DNA of 64,000 bases, from the NCBI GenBank assembly GCA_963715025.1, contig CAVQQQ010000003.1:124001-188000 (forward strand). The letters are read 5' to 3'. Below, piece after piece: positions 25,316 to 34,305 of this stretch; position 1 is the first letter of the stretch, and each line of letters opens with the position of its first letter. The notes under the pieces are model-generated. The model saw only the letters and a program-made list of their open reading frames with translations, searched no databases and had not been told where the DNA came from. Both the position numbers and the translations under genes were made by a program. The DNA is from DASSJT01 sp963715025. GTDB lineage: Bacteria > Actinomycetota > Actinomycetes > Actinomycetales > Dermatophilaceae.

Positions 25316-26276
25316 CGAAGCCCTCTCCGGTGAGGGCGACGAACAGGTCCTCGAGGCTGGCCGTGGTGACCGCGAAGCCCCGCACCCCGATTCCGGCGTT
25401 CACCAGCTCGGCGACGAGCTTCTCCGGTTCCAGAGCGCCGAGTATGCCGTGCACCTCGCCGCCCATGACCCGTACCTGCTCGACGCCCAGGTCGGCGAGC
25501 ACGCGGGCGGCGCCCTCCAGCTCGCGGGTCTGTACCCGAACGGTCGCCGGGCCGACCCCCCGCACCTCGGCCACCGTGCCCTGGGCGACCAGCCGACCCT
25601 CTCGCATCACCCCCAGGTGCGAGCAGATCTGCTCGACCTCGGCCAGGAGATGGCTGGAGACCAGCACCGTAGTGCCGTCGGATGCCAGCACACCGATGAG
25701 CGAGCGGACCTCACGGGTGCCCTGGGGGTCCAGGCCGTTGGTCGGCTCGTCCAGGACGAGCATCTCGCGCGGCTGGAGCAGGGCGGCCGCGATGGCGAGA
25801 CGCTGCCGCATGCCGAGGGAGTAGGCGCGGTAGCGCTTCCTGGCCGCGGCCAGGAGTCCCACCCGGTCGAGGGCGGCGTCGATGCGCTGGCGCGAGGTGG
25901 TCGGGTCGGCGAGGGTGTCCGCCGCGTCCAGCCGGGCCAAGTTGGCGCGGCCTGAGAGGTAGGGGTGGAAGGCCGGTCCCTCGACGAGCGACCCGACCCG
26001 GTGCAGCACATCGCCGGACCGCTGGGGTATCGACAGCCCGAGCACGCTGCGGCTGCCCGCCGTGGGCTCCACCAGCCCAAGCAACATCCGGATCGTGGTG
26101 GTCTTGCCGGACCCGTTGGGCCCCAGGAAGCCGTAGACGGCCCCCCGTGGCACCTCGAGCGCAATCGAGTCGACAGCGACCTGTTGGCCAAACCGTTTCG
26201 TCAGACCTACCGTCTGGACGGCAAGGGCGACGTCACCCCCGGCGGCGGGTGGCCGGAATCCGGGCGCCCGGCTCAC
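25302..26276 (-). CDS. ABC transporter ATP-binding protein (DrrA/ABC-2 type)
   Basis: The 324-residue ATPase has Walker A GPNGSGKTT, a signature of the exporter type SLGMRQRL, Walker B MLVLDEPTNGLDP and the switch His in VSSHLL. A C-terminal ~90-residue extension (from ATVRVQTRELEGA) is typical of ABC-2/DrrA ATPases. It starts in a 4-base ATGA overlap with the LolA-like gene and ends overlapping the permease gene, forming a three-gene operon. Confidence 0.93.
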   Translation of the reverse strand: MSRAPGFRPPAAGGDVALAVQTVGLTKRFGQQVAVDSIALEVPRGAVYGFLGPNGSGKTTTIRMLLGLVEPTAGSRSVLGLSIPQRSGDVLHRVGSLVEGPAFHPYLSGRANLARLDAADTLADPTTSRQRIDAALDRVGLLAAARKRYRAYSLGMRQRLAIAAALLQPREMLVLDEPTNGLDPQGTREVRSLIGVLASDGTTVLVSSHLLAEVEQICSHLGVMREGRLVAQGTVAEVRGVGPATVRVQTRELEGAARVLADLGVEQVRVMGGEVHGILGALEPEKLVAELVNAGIGVRGFAVTTASLEDLFVALTGEGFDVSG

Positions 26277-27418
26277 TTGGCCGCCAGAGCGGCATACAGA
26301 CTCGTCGGTGCCACGGCCCCCACGGCGAACCTGCCGTCATCGGTGAGCACCGCCGAGAACAGCGTGCCCTGCAGCAGCCTGCCGCTCCCCCAGGACCCCG
26401 AGACCATCGGAAGCCTGTCGACGATCGCCTGCAGTTGCCGGACGCTGTCCAGGCCGCTGCCGTCCGGGCCACTGCTGCCCGGGCTTGTGCTGCCGGTGGG
26501 CAGGGTGCCGACCATGACCGAGGTCCATCCCTTGCCGACGACTCGCGGGCGCGTGCTCTTACCCATGTCCGGCTTCGTGCCGCTCTTGCTCGGCGTCCCC
26601 TGCGCTTGGGTCACCGTGGTGCCCGGGGGCGGGTTGAAGACGAACTGCCGGGCATCGGGCCGGGCGAAGTCGATGCTGGTGAAGCCCACCTCGAAGGCCG
26701 GGCTCGCCAATGTGCGCGAGTACACCTGCACCCGCAGGGGGAGGTGCCTCTGCGCGTCGATGGCGATGCGCACCCAGCCGACCAGCGAGGCCGCGTCGCG
26801 GGGCTTGAGGACCAGGTCGTACGCGCTGCGGCCGGCGACCACGTCCGTGCCCGAGGTGGTGACCTCGGTGGTGGGCTGGAGTGCCGCCAGGGCGCGCTGG
26901 GCCGCCTCCTGGGGTGTCTTCGGCAGGTCGGTGGGGCTCGGCGAAGGATGAGAGGTCGTGTCCGAGGAGTCGTGCGGGGCCAGGGTGCGGTGCTGTGCCG
27001 TCTTGTCCTTGCTCGACCAAACCCACAGGTCGGTGCCGTTGCGGATGATGTCGGACTCGCCGAGGCTGCCCACCAGGGCCAGCCGCTGCTGGTTCTGACC
27101 GCCGTACCAGACTCGCCACGTGTGCGTGCCGCTGACCGTCGACTCGAGCGAGGACGACCCACCGCCTCCCGGGCCACCCAGTCCCGAGAGGTCTGGCAGC
27201 CCAAGATCTGAGGACTGCACGACGGTTCCCGACAAGTAGCCGAGCTTGGCTTGCTGGACGTCGACGAGCAGCTGCGCAGCGCTGCGCGCCGGCAGGCCGG
27301 CGTCAGCGCTGGCGGTGTGGTTGCCGACGAGTGTGATGGCCCCGATGACTGCGACGGCAGAGGCCGGGGCAGCCCAGCGTGCCCGCGGGTGGTCAGTGAA
27401 GTAGCTCAGGTACCCCAT
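26273..27418 (-). CDS. LolA/RseB-like exported protein
   Basis: The product has 381 residues from MGYLSYFTDHPRARW. A signal-anchor helix (APASAVAVIGAITLVG) is followed by a domain with repeated short strands (HTWRVWYGGQNQQRLALVG, NGTDLWVWSSKDKTAQH, then VRIAIDAQRHLPLRVQVYS). This is the pattern of the LolA/RseB fold, which binds lipids or senses envelope damage. Low-complexity linkers (GGPGGGGSSS, SPSPTDLPKTP) separate the parts. It is the first gene of the ABC operon and lies 99 bases from the divergent response-regulator gene, suggesting it senses or presents a ligand for the exporter. Confidence 0.75.
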   Translation of the reverse strand: MGYLSYFTDHPRARWAAPASAVAVIGAITLVGNHTASADAGLPARSAAQLLVDVQQAKLGYLSGTVVQSSDLGLPDLSGLGGPGGGGSSSLESTVSGTHTWRVWYGGQNQQRLALVGSLGESDIIRNGTDLWVWSSKDKTAQHRTLAPHDSSDTTSHPSPSPTDLPKTPQEAAQRALAALQPTTEVTTSGTDVVAGRSAYDLVLKPRDAASLVGWVRIAIDAQRHLPLRVQVYSRTLASPAFEVGFTSIDFARPDARQFVFNPPPGTTVTQAQGTPSKSGTKPDMGKSTRPRVVGKGWTSVMVGTLPTGSTSPGSSGPDGSGLDSVRQLQAIVDRLPMVSGSWGSGRLLQGTLFSAVLTDDGRFAVGAVAPTSLYAALAAK

Positions 27419-27517
27419 GGGGCCATCGTGACCCCGCTGGCTGAGACCCCGCTGAGAGGCGGGTCGGGGCGACAACACCGGCCGCATCCGGGTCCACGCG
27501 CATGTCATGGTGAGTCT

Positions 27518-28174
27518 GTGCGACTTCTGGTGGTGGAGGACGAGGCCCGGATGGCCGCGGCCCTGGCCCGGGGCCTAGAGGCCGAGGGCTTCGTCGTCGA
27601 TGTGGCACCTGACGGTCGCGGAGGCCTCGAAGCCGCCCGCTTCGGCGGGTACGACGCCGTGGTGCTCGACGTGATGCTGCCGGCAATGTCCGGCTACACC
27701 GTCGTCCAGACACTGAGGGCCGAGAAGAACTGGGTGCCGGTCCTCATGCTCTCCGCCAAGGACGGCGAGTACGACGAGGCCGACGGGCTCGACTACGGCG
27801 CCGACGACTACCTCACCAAGCCGTTCTCCTTCGTCGTGCTGCTGGCGCGGCTGCGTGCCCTGTTGCGGCGGGAGCCCGCCCCACGGCCCACCGCCTTGGC
27901 CGTGGGCTCGATCGCGCTGGACCCGGCGTCTCATCGGGTGCTGCTCGACGGCGCCGAGGTCTCGCTCTCCCGGCGCGAGTTCCTCCTCCTCGAGCACCTG
28001 CTGCGCTCGTACCCCGTCGTCGCGAGCAAGGAGTCCATCCTCGACGCCGTCTGGGGCGCCCCGGAGCAAGCCGACGCCAACGTGGTGGAGGTCTACGTCG
28101 GCTACCTGCGACGCAAACTGGGCCGCGCCCACATCGAGACGGTGCGCGGCGTGGGCTACCGGCTGGCGCCGTGA
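27518..28174 (+). CDS. OmpR/PhoB-family response regulator
   Basis: This 218-residue regulator starts at GTG (VRLLVVEDEARM). The receiver domain has the acidic pocket EDE, phospho-acceptor Asp51 in VVLDVMLP, and the conserved Lys in DDYLTKPF. The C-terminal winged-helix DNA-binding domain includes LSRREFLLLEHLL and VEVYVGYLRRKLG to VRGVGYRL. The frame is open further upstream but only in low-quality sequence. It overlaps the kinase gene by 4 bases. Its likely targets include the divergent LolA-like/ABC operon. Confidence 0.93.
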   Translation: MRLLVVEDEARMAAALARGLEAEGFVVDVAPDGRGGLEAARFGGYDAVVLDVMLPAMSGYTVVQTLRAEKNWVPVLMLSAKDGEYDEADGLDYGADDYLTKPFSFVVLLARLRALLRREPAPRPTALAVGSIALDPASHRVLLDGAEVSLSRREFLLLEHLLRSYPVVASKESILDAVWGAPEQADANVVEVYVGYLRRKLGRAHIETVRGVGYRLAP

Positions 28175-29577
28175 CCGCGTCACGCTGGTCCCGTCTCAGC
28201 CTCCGCTCCCGGCTGATGGCGGTCGGATTGGCCGGGGTGTCCGCTGCCCTGCTCCTGGGTGGGCTGCTGCTGTATGTAGCGATGGCGACAACGCTGAACC
28301 GCGCGGTCGAGGGGGAGGCCCTGGCGAGCGCGCAAGAGGTCGCCGCGCTCGTGAACTCCGGGCGCCTCCCAGACCCCGTGCCGGTGTCCGGCGCCCAGAT
28401 CGTGCAGGTCATCGACGCCCAGAACCGCGTCATCGGCGGGTCCATCACCGCCGACCGGCTCACCCCGCTGGTCAGCCCTGGCGAATTGGCCCAACTGGCC
28501 GAGGGCGGCGCCATCACGGTGCCTGGCCGCCGCACCGGTCTGTCCGGCGACCTGCAGGTGGTGGCCGTAGGGGCAGGGCCGACCAGCGCGCGGGTCACCG
28601 TCGTTGCGGCCCTGCCCACCGCCGACCTGGACACGAGCCGTCGCCTGCTGCGCAGTCTGCTGCTGATCTTCTTCCCACTCTTCCTGGCTGCCCTGGCGGT
28701 GGTCGCGTGGCGCGTCATCGGCTCCGCGCTGCGACCGGTGGAGGCCCTGCGCCACGGTGCGGAGCGCATCGGGGAGGGCACGTCGGGCGCCGAGAGGCTG
28801 CCGGTACCGCCGACCCGCGACGAACTGAGCGCGCTGGCAACCACGCTCAACGGCATGCTGGATCGGCTCGCCGCGGCCCAGACCAAGCAGCGTGCCTTCG
28901 TCGCCGACGCCGCCCACGAGCTGCGCAGTCCGCTGGCAAGCATGCGCACGCAGCTGGAGATCGCCGCCCGGCTCGGCGAGGCCGACGGGCTGCCCGCCGG
29001 GCTGCTGCCCGACGTTGAGCGGCTGTCTGCGCTGGTCGAGGACCTGCTCGTGCTCGCACGCGCAGGCGACGACACCAGCCTCCCCCGGGCCGACGCCGTC
29101 GACGTCGCCGAGCTCCTCGAGGAAGTGGCCGGACGGTATGCCGGTGCGCGGGTGCCCGTGCGCGTTGAGGCCGTTACGGCTCCCGCGGGCGGGCACAGGC
29201 TGCCCCTGGTGCGGGCACCGCGGGCCGACCTCGTGCGAGCCGTGGGCAACCTGGCGGACAACGCGGTGCGCCATGCCACCACGCGAGTGGTGCTCAGGGC
29301 ACGTGCCCGGTCGGGAGGCGTCGAGATCTCCGTGGCCGACGACGGTCACGGGATCCCGGCCCCCGACCGGGAGCGGGTCTTCGACCGGTTCGCGCGCCTC
29401 GACGAGGCGCGGGACCGCGACTCGGGCGGCAGCGGCCTAGGCCTCGCGATCACGCGCGAGTTGCTCCGGCGTGTGGGCGGCACGGTCTGGCTCGAGGACG
29501 CCGGACCCGGGGTGCGGGCCGTGATCGGCCTTCCGGGCGCCCCGGACGGCGCGACAACGCCGCCGCCTGCCGGCTAG
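28171..29577 (+). CDS. sensor histidine kinase
   Basis: The 468-residue kinase starts GTG in a GTGA overlap with the regulator stop. TM1 is at about 14-40 (LMAVGLAGVSAALLLGGLLL) and an extracytoplasmic loop follows. TM2 is at about 164-185 (LLLIFFPLFLAALAVVAW), then a HAMP domain. The H-box VADAAHELRSPLASMR carries His249. The ATPase domain has LADNAVRHA (N-box), VADDGHGIP (G1) and SGGSGLGLAI (G2). It is a standard PhoQ/CutS-like architecture; the signal is unknown. Confidence 0.92.
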   Translation: MTASRWSRLSLRSRLMAVGLAGVSAALLLGGLLLYVAMATTLNRAVEGEALASAQEVAALVNSGRLPDPVPVSGAQIVQVIDAQNRVIGGSITADRLTPLVSPGELAQLAEGGAITVPGRRTGLSGDLQVVAVGAGPTSARVTVVAALPTADLDTSRRLLRSLLLIFFPLFLAALAVVAWRVIGSALRPVEALRHGAERIGEGTSGAERLPVPPTRDELSALATTLNGMLDRLAAAQTKQRAFVADAAHELRSPLASMRTQLEIAARLGEADGLPAGLLPDVERLSALVEDLLVLARAGDDTSLPRADAVDVAELLEEVAGRYAGARVPVRVEAVTAPAGGHRLPLVRAPRADLVRAVGNLADNAVRHATTRVVLRARARSGGVEISVADDGHGIPAPDRERVFDRFARLDEARDRDSGGSGLGLAITRELLRRVGGTVWLEDAGPGVRAVIGLPGAPDGATTPPPAG

Positions 29578-29935
29578 ATCACCGGCCGCCGTACACCACC
29601 CCGCGGAACTGCCCTCGTCTGCATTTGCCCCGCATCCGCCAGTCCATTTACTCGATCACTCTCGATGTGGTGAGCAAGCGTCGTGCCCCCGCTCGCCCCT
29701 GCCCGCACCGATGCGGCTGGTCAGCCGGTCAAGCCCGTGAACGCCCATGCGGTACCGCATCGCAGCGGGCCGGCTCTCCCGTTGGTTGAGTGGGGGTCAC
29801 TGCGCGTGCCCACGTGGTGGGCTGCGGGCCGGGCGCAGCCATCGCTGCTGCTGAGCAGGAGACCAGGCTGGACACTTGGTGTCCCACACCGAGCATCGCT
29901 TTCCACACGCCACCTGGGCGCGGTTCACTTCGGAC
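29578..29935. other. 358-base stretch with no recognisable gene
   Basis: No coding frame with family character, no strong hairpin and no repeat was found between the kinase stop and the ppk2 start. Open frames here are proline/arginine-rich and look non-coding. It must hold the ppk2 promoter, but I cannot point to boxes. Confidence 0.4.
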
Positions 29936-30832
29936 ATGACCCAGAAGATGAACCTCCGCGAGTACATCGACCGACTCCGCACCGAGGGGTACACCGTCCG
30001 CGGCGGCAAGGGGGAGGACCCGGTACTCATCGCACCGGACGGCCGCGCGGTGGAGACGTGGCGGGACGACTACCCCTACGACGAGCTGCTCGACCGCGAC
30101 GCCTACGAGGACGAGAAGTACCTCCTGCAGATCGAGCTGTTGAAGTTCCAGTACTGGAGCCAGGACGTCGGCGCCAAGCACATCATCGTCTTCGAGGGTC
30201 GTGACGCGGCCGGCAAGGGCGGCACCATCAAGCGGTTCATCGAGCACCTCAACCCCCGGGCCGCACGGGTCGTCGCGCTAGCCGCGCCAACGGAGAGCGA
30301 GCGAGGGCAGTGGTACTTCCAGCGGTACATCGACTACCTCCCGACCGCGGGGGAGATCGTGCTGTTCGACCGGTCCTGGTACAACCGTGCCGGTGTCGAG
30401 CGGGTCATGGGCTTCTGCACCAACGAGGAGTACGAGACGTTCATGCGGCAGGCTCCGCTGTTCGAGCGGATGCTCATCGAGGCCGGGATCACCGTGACGA
30501 AACTGTGGTTCTCGGTGACCCGCGACGAACAGAGGACCCGGTTCGCCATCCGCCAGATCGACCCGGTCCGGCGGTGGAAGCTGTCCCCCATGGACCTCGA
30601 GAGCCTCGACCGGTGGGAGGAGTACACGGCGGCGAAGGAGGCGATGTTCGAGTACACCGACAAGAAGAACGCCCCCTGGATCACGGTCAAGAGCAACGAC
30701 AAGAAGCGCGCCAGGCTGAACGCCATGCGGGCCTACCTCCACCAGTTCGAGTACGAGGGAAAGGACCCGTCGGTCGTGTACGCCCCCGACCCGGCTATCG
30801 TCGGCCGCGCCAAGAACACCGGCGGTGACTGA
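29936..30832 (+). CDS. ppk2: polyphosphate kinase 2 (PPK2 class I)
   Basis: PPK2 moves phosphate between polyphosphate and nucleoside diphosphates, usually making GTP or ATP from polyP. The 298-residue protein, starting MTQKMNLREYIDRLR, has Walker A FEGRDAAGKGG and the lid/Walker B region LFDRSWYNRAGVERVMGFC. Also present are RWKLSPMDLES and the YTDKKNAPWITVKSNDKKRA segment, all hallmark PPK2 blocks. It is a single-domain class I enzyme. The gene is monocistronic and followed by an IS21 scar. Confidence 0.94.
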   Translation: MTQKMNLREYIDRLRTEGYTVRGGKGEDPVLIAPDGRAVETWRDDYPYDELLDRDAYEDEKYLLQIELLKFQYWSQDVGAKHIIVFEGRDAAGKGGTIKRFIEHLNPRAARVVALAAPTESERGQWYFQRYIDYLPTAGEIVLFDRSWYNRAGVERVMGFCTNEEYETFMRQAPLFERMLIEAGITVTKLWFSVTRDEQRTRFAIRQIDPVRRWKLSPMDLESLDRWEEYTAAKEAMFEYTDKKNAPWITVKSNDKKRARLNAMRAYLHQFEYEGKDPSVVYAPDPAIVGRAKNTGGD

Positions 30833-30839
30833 CCTGTTG

Positions 30840-30970
30840 ACCCTCATGCAGAAGTAGGCCGGTTCCGCTGGTCGAAGAGCAGGCCCCGGCGTGCGCGGCT
30901 TTGATGCCCAGGCCGATCGCCAGATGGGTCCGGCAACATCCGGCCGCGCCGACCCCTCGTGCCGCGGCTT
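30840..30970 (-). mobile_element. fragment of an IS21-family helper ATPase gene (istB)
   Basis: On the minus strand, 30886-30933 encodes RTHLAIGLGIKAAHAG. This corresponds to the Walker-A-flanking block GKTHLAxALGxxAxxxG of IstB, but the Gly-Lys is replaced by Cys-Arg. The next bases give RGLLFDQR in a shifted frame, where IstB has xVLFxTA. No IS ends, no istA and no intact frame are present, so it is an old insertion scar between ppk2 and cfa. Confidence 0.5.
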
Positions 30971-31092
30971 CGTTGAGCCGCCACCTTGGCGGGTGCTCGC
31001 GTCCCGGGCTGCGATCCTCACCGGGCTCGTAGGCTGGCCAGCGACAGCGAGCCGGCGCCCCCGCCTGCGCGCTCGGACGAGAAGGAGGGCGG

Positions 31093-32406
31093 ATGACGGT
31101 CGCCGAGGTGCTCAGGCCACTGGTCCAGGCCACTCTGGGAACCACTCTGCCCGTCCGGGTCGACTGCTGGGACGGCAGCTCCCTCGGACCACTGGACTCG
31201 CCCCTCCATGTCCGGTTCACCTCGCGCCGAGCCCTGCGTCGCCTCCTGTGGGCACCGAACGAACTCGGTTTCGCCCGGGCCTACGTCTCCGGCGACATCC
31301 AGATCGAGGGCGACCTGCTCGAGGCGATGGCGCGCCTGGAGGAGTTCGCCGACCCTGAGCGCGGTCCCGGCGTGAACATCGACAGGGACACCAAAAAGGC
31401 GGTGGCCAAGGCGGTGCTTCGGCTCGGCGCGCTGGGACCGCCGCCGAAGCCACCCGCGGAGGAGATCCGGCTGTCCGGGCGCCGTCACACCATCGGCCGG
31501 GACGCCAAGGCGGTCTCCCACCACTACGACGTGGGCAACGATTTCTACGCCCTCGTGCTCGGCCCGTCGATGGTCTACTCCTGCGCCTACTACGAAAAAG
31601 GGCCGTCACCGGCATACACGCTGGAGGATGCCCAGCAGGCCAAACTCGACCTTGTCGCGCGCAAGCTGGGGCTCCAGCCGGGCATGCGGGTGCTCGACGT
31701 GGGCTGTGGATGGGGCGCTTTCGTCATGCACGTGGCGCGCACCTACGGCGTGACCGCCGTCGGAGTGACTCTCTCGCACGAGCAGGCGATGCTCGCCAGG
31801 GCACGCGTGGAGGCCGAAGGCCTGGCCGGCCGGGTCGAGATCCGAGTCCAGGACTACCGTGACGTGCAGGACGGGCCCTACGACGCCATCGCGAGCATCG
31901 GCATGGCTGAGCATGTGGGCCAGGCACAACTGCCTCGGTATGCCGGCCGCCTGGAATCGCTGTTGGCTCCCGGCGGGCGGCTGCTCAACCATGCCATTTC
32001 ACGTCGGCCCGGCCCGGTCGGGGACCCAAACGGCGACAGGACGTCCTTCATCGAGCGGTACGTCTTCCCCGACGGCGAGCTGGAACCGCTGGCGACGATG
32101 GTTGACGCGCTCGAGAGCGCCGGCTTGGAGGTGCGTGATGTCGAGTCGCTGCGGGAGCACTACGCCCTCACCCTCCGGGCGTGGGTGGCCAACCTGGAGC
32201 GCGAGTGGGACCGCGCCGTGGCGCTGTCCAGCGCCGGCCGGTCGCGCGTGTGGCGGCTGTACATGGCCGGCTCGGCACTCGCGTTCCAGGCCAATCGGAT
32301 CGGGGTCAATCAAGTCCTCGCCGTGAAACCGGCGTCCGGCGGGTTCAGCGGCATGCCGCTGAGCCGGCCTGAACTGCTCGAGGGTCGGGCTGCGCCGGCT
32401 GGGTGA
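31093..32406 (+). CDS. cfa: cyclopropane-fatty-acyl-phospholipid synthase
   Basis: The enzyme adds a methylene group from S-adenosylmethionine across double bonds of membrane phospholipids. The 437-residue product has an N-terminal lipid-binding domain and the family motifs ISHHYDVGNDFYALVLGP-like segment (HHYDVGNDFY), MVYSCAYYEKG, SAM motif VLDVGCGWGAF, VGVTLSHEQ and IASIGMAEHVG. FIERYVFPDGEL and REHYALTLRAW are also typical. A GGAGGGCGG ribosome-binding site precedes the ATG. It may also be a related SAM-dependent fatty-acid methyltransferase, since the family is broad in actinobacteria. Confidence 0.93.
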   Translation: MTVAEVLRPLVQATLGTTLPVRVDCWDGSSLGPLDSPLHVRFTSRRALRRLLWAPNELGFARAYVSGDIQIEGDLLEAMARLEEFADPERGPGVNIDRDTKKAVAKAVLRLGALGPPPKPPAEEIRLSGRRHTIGRDAKAVSHHYDVGNDFYALVLGPSMVYSCAYYEKGPSPAYTLEDAQQAKLDLVARKLGLQPGMRVLDVGCGWGAFVMHVARTYGVTAVGVTLSHEQAMLARARVEAEGLAGRVEIRVQDYRDVQDGPYDAIASIGMAEHVGQAQLPRYAGRLESLLAPGGRLLNHAISRRPGPVGDPNGDRTSFIERYVFPDGELEPLATMVDALESAGLEVRDVESLREHYALTLRAWVANLEREWDRAVALSSAGRSRVWRLYMAGSALAFQANRIGVNQVLAVKPASGGFSGMPLSRPELLEGRAAPAG

Positions 32407-32422
32407 CGATGGCGCGGGAGAC

Positions 32423-32557
32423 TCAGCGCTTCTTGCCGTGCGGAAAGACCTCAGTCCAGTTCTGCGATTCCGTCTTCGTGTGCTTCTCGGCGCGTTTCTC
32501 CTTGAGGGACTTGCCCGACTTCTTGGACATGTGTTGGCGAGGCGACTTGTCGGCCAT
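32423..32557 (-). CDS. small basic protein, 44 residues
   Basis: From ATG 32557 the frame reads MADKSPRQHMSKKSGKSLKE and continues with KRAEKHTKTESQ to a KKR end. GGGGAG lies 6 bases upstream as ribosome-binding site. This Lys/Arg/Ser-rich micro-protein type is widespread in actinobacteria as an unannotated hypothetical. It may bind nucleic acid, but nothing proves it. It is convergent with cfa and upstream of nothing on its own strand. Confidence 0.65.
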   Translation of the reverse strand: MADKSPRQHMSKKSGKSLKEKRAEKHTKTESQNWTEVFPHGKKR

Positions 32558-32663
32558 GGCTGCTCCCCTGGTTGGGAGCCTGGATGGCTCCGCGCCCTCA
32601 ACCGTACGCCTCTGCGCGTCTCAGTGGCCCCTGCGGACGCGTCCGTGCACAACCACTCCCGGC

Positions 32664-33143
32664 TCAGGGACTGAGCTCGGCGCGGGCCCTGGACTCGACG
32701 GTGATGGTGACCGACCCGCCCAGCGCGGACAGGACCGGGCCGATCAGCGGCAGGTCGGCCTCACCGGTCAGCCGGACCACCGCGGACTGGCCGTCGGGCG
32801 TCCCCGTCCCCGGTGCCACCCACCAGCCGATCATGCCCACGGGAAGCGGCCTGGACGCGAGGTACTGCTCCGCCGTGGCCAGGACCGTGGAGTCGCTCAC
32901 CGCCACGGCGTGGTCCAACCCCTGCTGGTATGCCGTGGTGTCCAGTGAGTCCGCGGCGTCCAGGGCCGCTCCGTCGGCGGCGTCCAGCAGCCGCATGCGG
33001 GACAGCTGGGCCGAGGTCACGGCGACCCCGCCGACGATCAGGGTGGCCGCGATGAGGGTCATCGCCAGGATCAGGATCGAGATCTGACCGCGTTCGTCGC
33101 CCGGTCGAGGCCGGCGACGCCGCAGACTCTTGTTCGGGGTCAC
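32664..33143 (-). CDS. TadG-like pilus assembly protein (Rv3654c/TadE-TadG type)
   Basis: The 159-residue product has a basic N-terminus, the DERGQISILILA start of the Tad pseudopilin-type helix (about 19-45) and DAADGAALDAADSLD as the helix continues, typical of TadG-like proteins. The C-terminal domain ends VTITVESRARAELSP. It is the last gene of the Tad cluster and starts in an ATGA overlap with the tadE gene. It is much shorter than the von Willebrand-containing TadG of proteobacteria. A degraded copy of its 3' half is at 18930-19180. Confidence 0.8.
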   Translation of the reverse strand: MTPNKSLRRRRPRPGDERGQISILILAMTLIAATLIVGGVAVTSAQLSRMRLLDAADGAALDAADSLDTTAYQQGLDHAVAVSDSTVLATAEQYLASRPLPVGMIGWWVAPGTGTPDGQSAVVRLTGEADLPLIGPVLSALGGSVTITVESRARAELSP

Positions 33144-33637
33144 GGCGTGTTCCGGAACCGGTCGACGGTCGACAGGTGCCGCGCCGTGACGGGGATCTCG
33201 AGCGGGACCAGCCGGCGTGCGAAGGAGGGAACCAGCGGGAGCGGTACGGTGACGGTCGCCGTCATCTCGACCCGGCCCTCAGGACGCAGGCAGGGCAAGC
33301 CGTCGCAGTCGATGACCAGCGAGGTCGCGCTGCGAAAGCCTTGGTCCTCGAAGGCAATTCGTGCGGCCGCTAGGGCGCGCGCCTCCGCCGTCTCGGCCGA
33401 GGGGGCGGTCACGAAGGCGCGCCCGGCCTCCCTCGCTGCCTGGGTGGTCGCGAAAGCGCCGGCCTGGAGCCGGCTCATCATCAGGACCAGGTAGATCAGC
33501 GGCACCAGCATCAGGACGCCGAGGTAGACGAACTCGACGACCGCACTGCCTCCCTCGCCGGAAGGGCGCTGGCCGCCGACCGCGCGCAGGCCGGCGCGGT
33601 CCCCGTAGCCGGTGACCCGGCATACGCCCTGGCTCAT
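33140..33637 (-). CDS. tadE: TadE-like pilus assembly protein (minor pseudopilin)
   Basis: This 165-residue protein has the TadE signature GGSAVVEFVYLGVLMLVPLI at about 29-48: a Gly before a Glu at position +5 of the hydrophobic helix, as in type IV pseudopilins. A soluble C-terminal domain carries one Cys pair (DCDGLPC). It overlaps both neighbours by 4 bases (ATGA). Confidence 0.88.
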   Translation of the reverse strand: MSQGVCRVTGYGDRAGLRAVGGQRPSGEGGSAVVEFVYLGVLMLVPLIYLVLMMSRLQAGAFATTQAAREAGRAFVTAPSAETAEARALAAARIAFEDQGFRSATSLVIDCDGLPCLRPEGRVEMTATVTVPLPLVPSFARRLVPLEIPVTARHLSTVDRFRNTP

Positions 33638-34056
33638 TGGGACTCCAGGTAGGCGCGGCCGACCACGTCGAGCCGACCATCAGGACCGAACGGGCCGATG
33701 ACGGGCAGCGGGGCCTGGACGCGGATGGCGACGACCCGCACGCCGTCGACGGTGACAACGCTCGCCGACACGTCTTGGGCAAAGCGGGCCGAGATCGACC
33801 TGGTGATGAGCAGTCGCGCCCTCGCTGCCCCATCTTCCGGTGTGGTGTCCGCCCGCGCGCCGAGCCTCGCACCCTCCGAGGCGCAGGAGACGAGGGTGTT
33901 GCGGATGTGCAGCGCCAGGCCAAGCTGGAAGACCGCGACGAAGACGAGGGTGACCAAGCCCGAGACCATGGCGAAATCGGCGATGGCTGCGCCGTCCTCT
34001 CCGCGGCCACCCTGCCGGCCCAGACCGCCCGACGGGCGTGGACGCACCCGCGGCAT
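33634..34056 (-). CDS. tadE: TadE-like pilus assembly protein, second copy
   Basis: The 140-residue product has EDGAAIADFAMVSGLVTLVF at about 20-39, a pseudopilin-type helix where Asp takes the place of the usual Glu+5. It is followed by a small domain ending VGRAYLESQ. It overlaps the next tadE by 4 bases and follows the Flp-like gene by 6 bases. Its role is as a minor pilin next to the other TadE-type protein. Confidence 0.85.
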   Translation of the reverse strand: MPRVRPRPSGGLGRQGGRGEDGAAIADFAMVSGLVTLVFVAVFQLGLALHIRNTLVSCASEGARLGARADTTPEDGAARARLLITRSISARFAQDVSASVVTVDGVRVVAIRVQAPLPVIGPFGPDGRLDVVGRAYLESQ

Positions 34057-34062
34057 CCCAGC

Positions 34063-34272
34063 TCAGGGCCCGGTCACGCTGTTCATCGCCCGCGTGAACA
34101 GCGCCTGCAGCTGGGTCTGGGCAACACCCCAGAGCACCGCCACCAGGCCGGCGGTCATCAGCGTGATGAGGACCCATCCCGGCACATCACCCCGCTCCCT
34201 GCCTGGTCGGTGGGCGCGGGGCAGAACGGCCACGGCGCGCGTCTGCGCGTGGGCCAGGGCTCGGATCAGCAT
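34063..34272 (-). CDS. Flp/DUF4244-like small pilin candidate, 69 residues
   Basis: From MLIRALAHAQTRAV, a basic leader ends RGDVPGWVLITLMTAGLVAV. A single hydrophobic helix and a short tail (FTRAMNSVTGP) follow. Size, position after tadC and the helix after a Gly/Asp-type site fit the major Flp-like pilin of actinobacterial Tad loci. The Glu+5 and Tyr of classical Flp are not seen. A GAGAGGAA ribosome-binding site supports this start over an ATG 30 bases upstream. Confidence 0.7.
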   Translation of the reverse strand: MLIRALAHAQTRAVAVLPRAHRPGRERGDVPGWVLITLMTAGLVAVLWGVAQTQLQALFTRAMNSVTGP

Positions 34273-34305
34273 CTCGGTCGAATTCCTCTCTCGGTGCGGC
34301 ATGGG

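Noticed and set aside
29578..29935. Possible riboswitch or small RNA upstream of ppk2
   Set aside because: No known conserved core or strong stem could be found by eye in the 358 bases.
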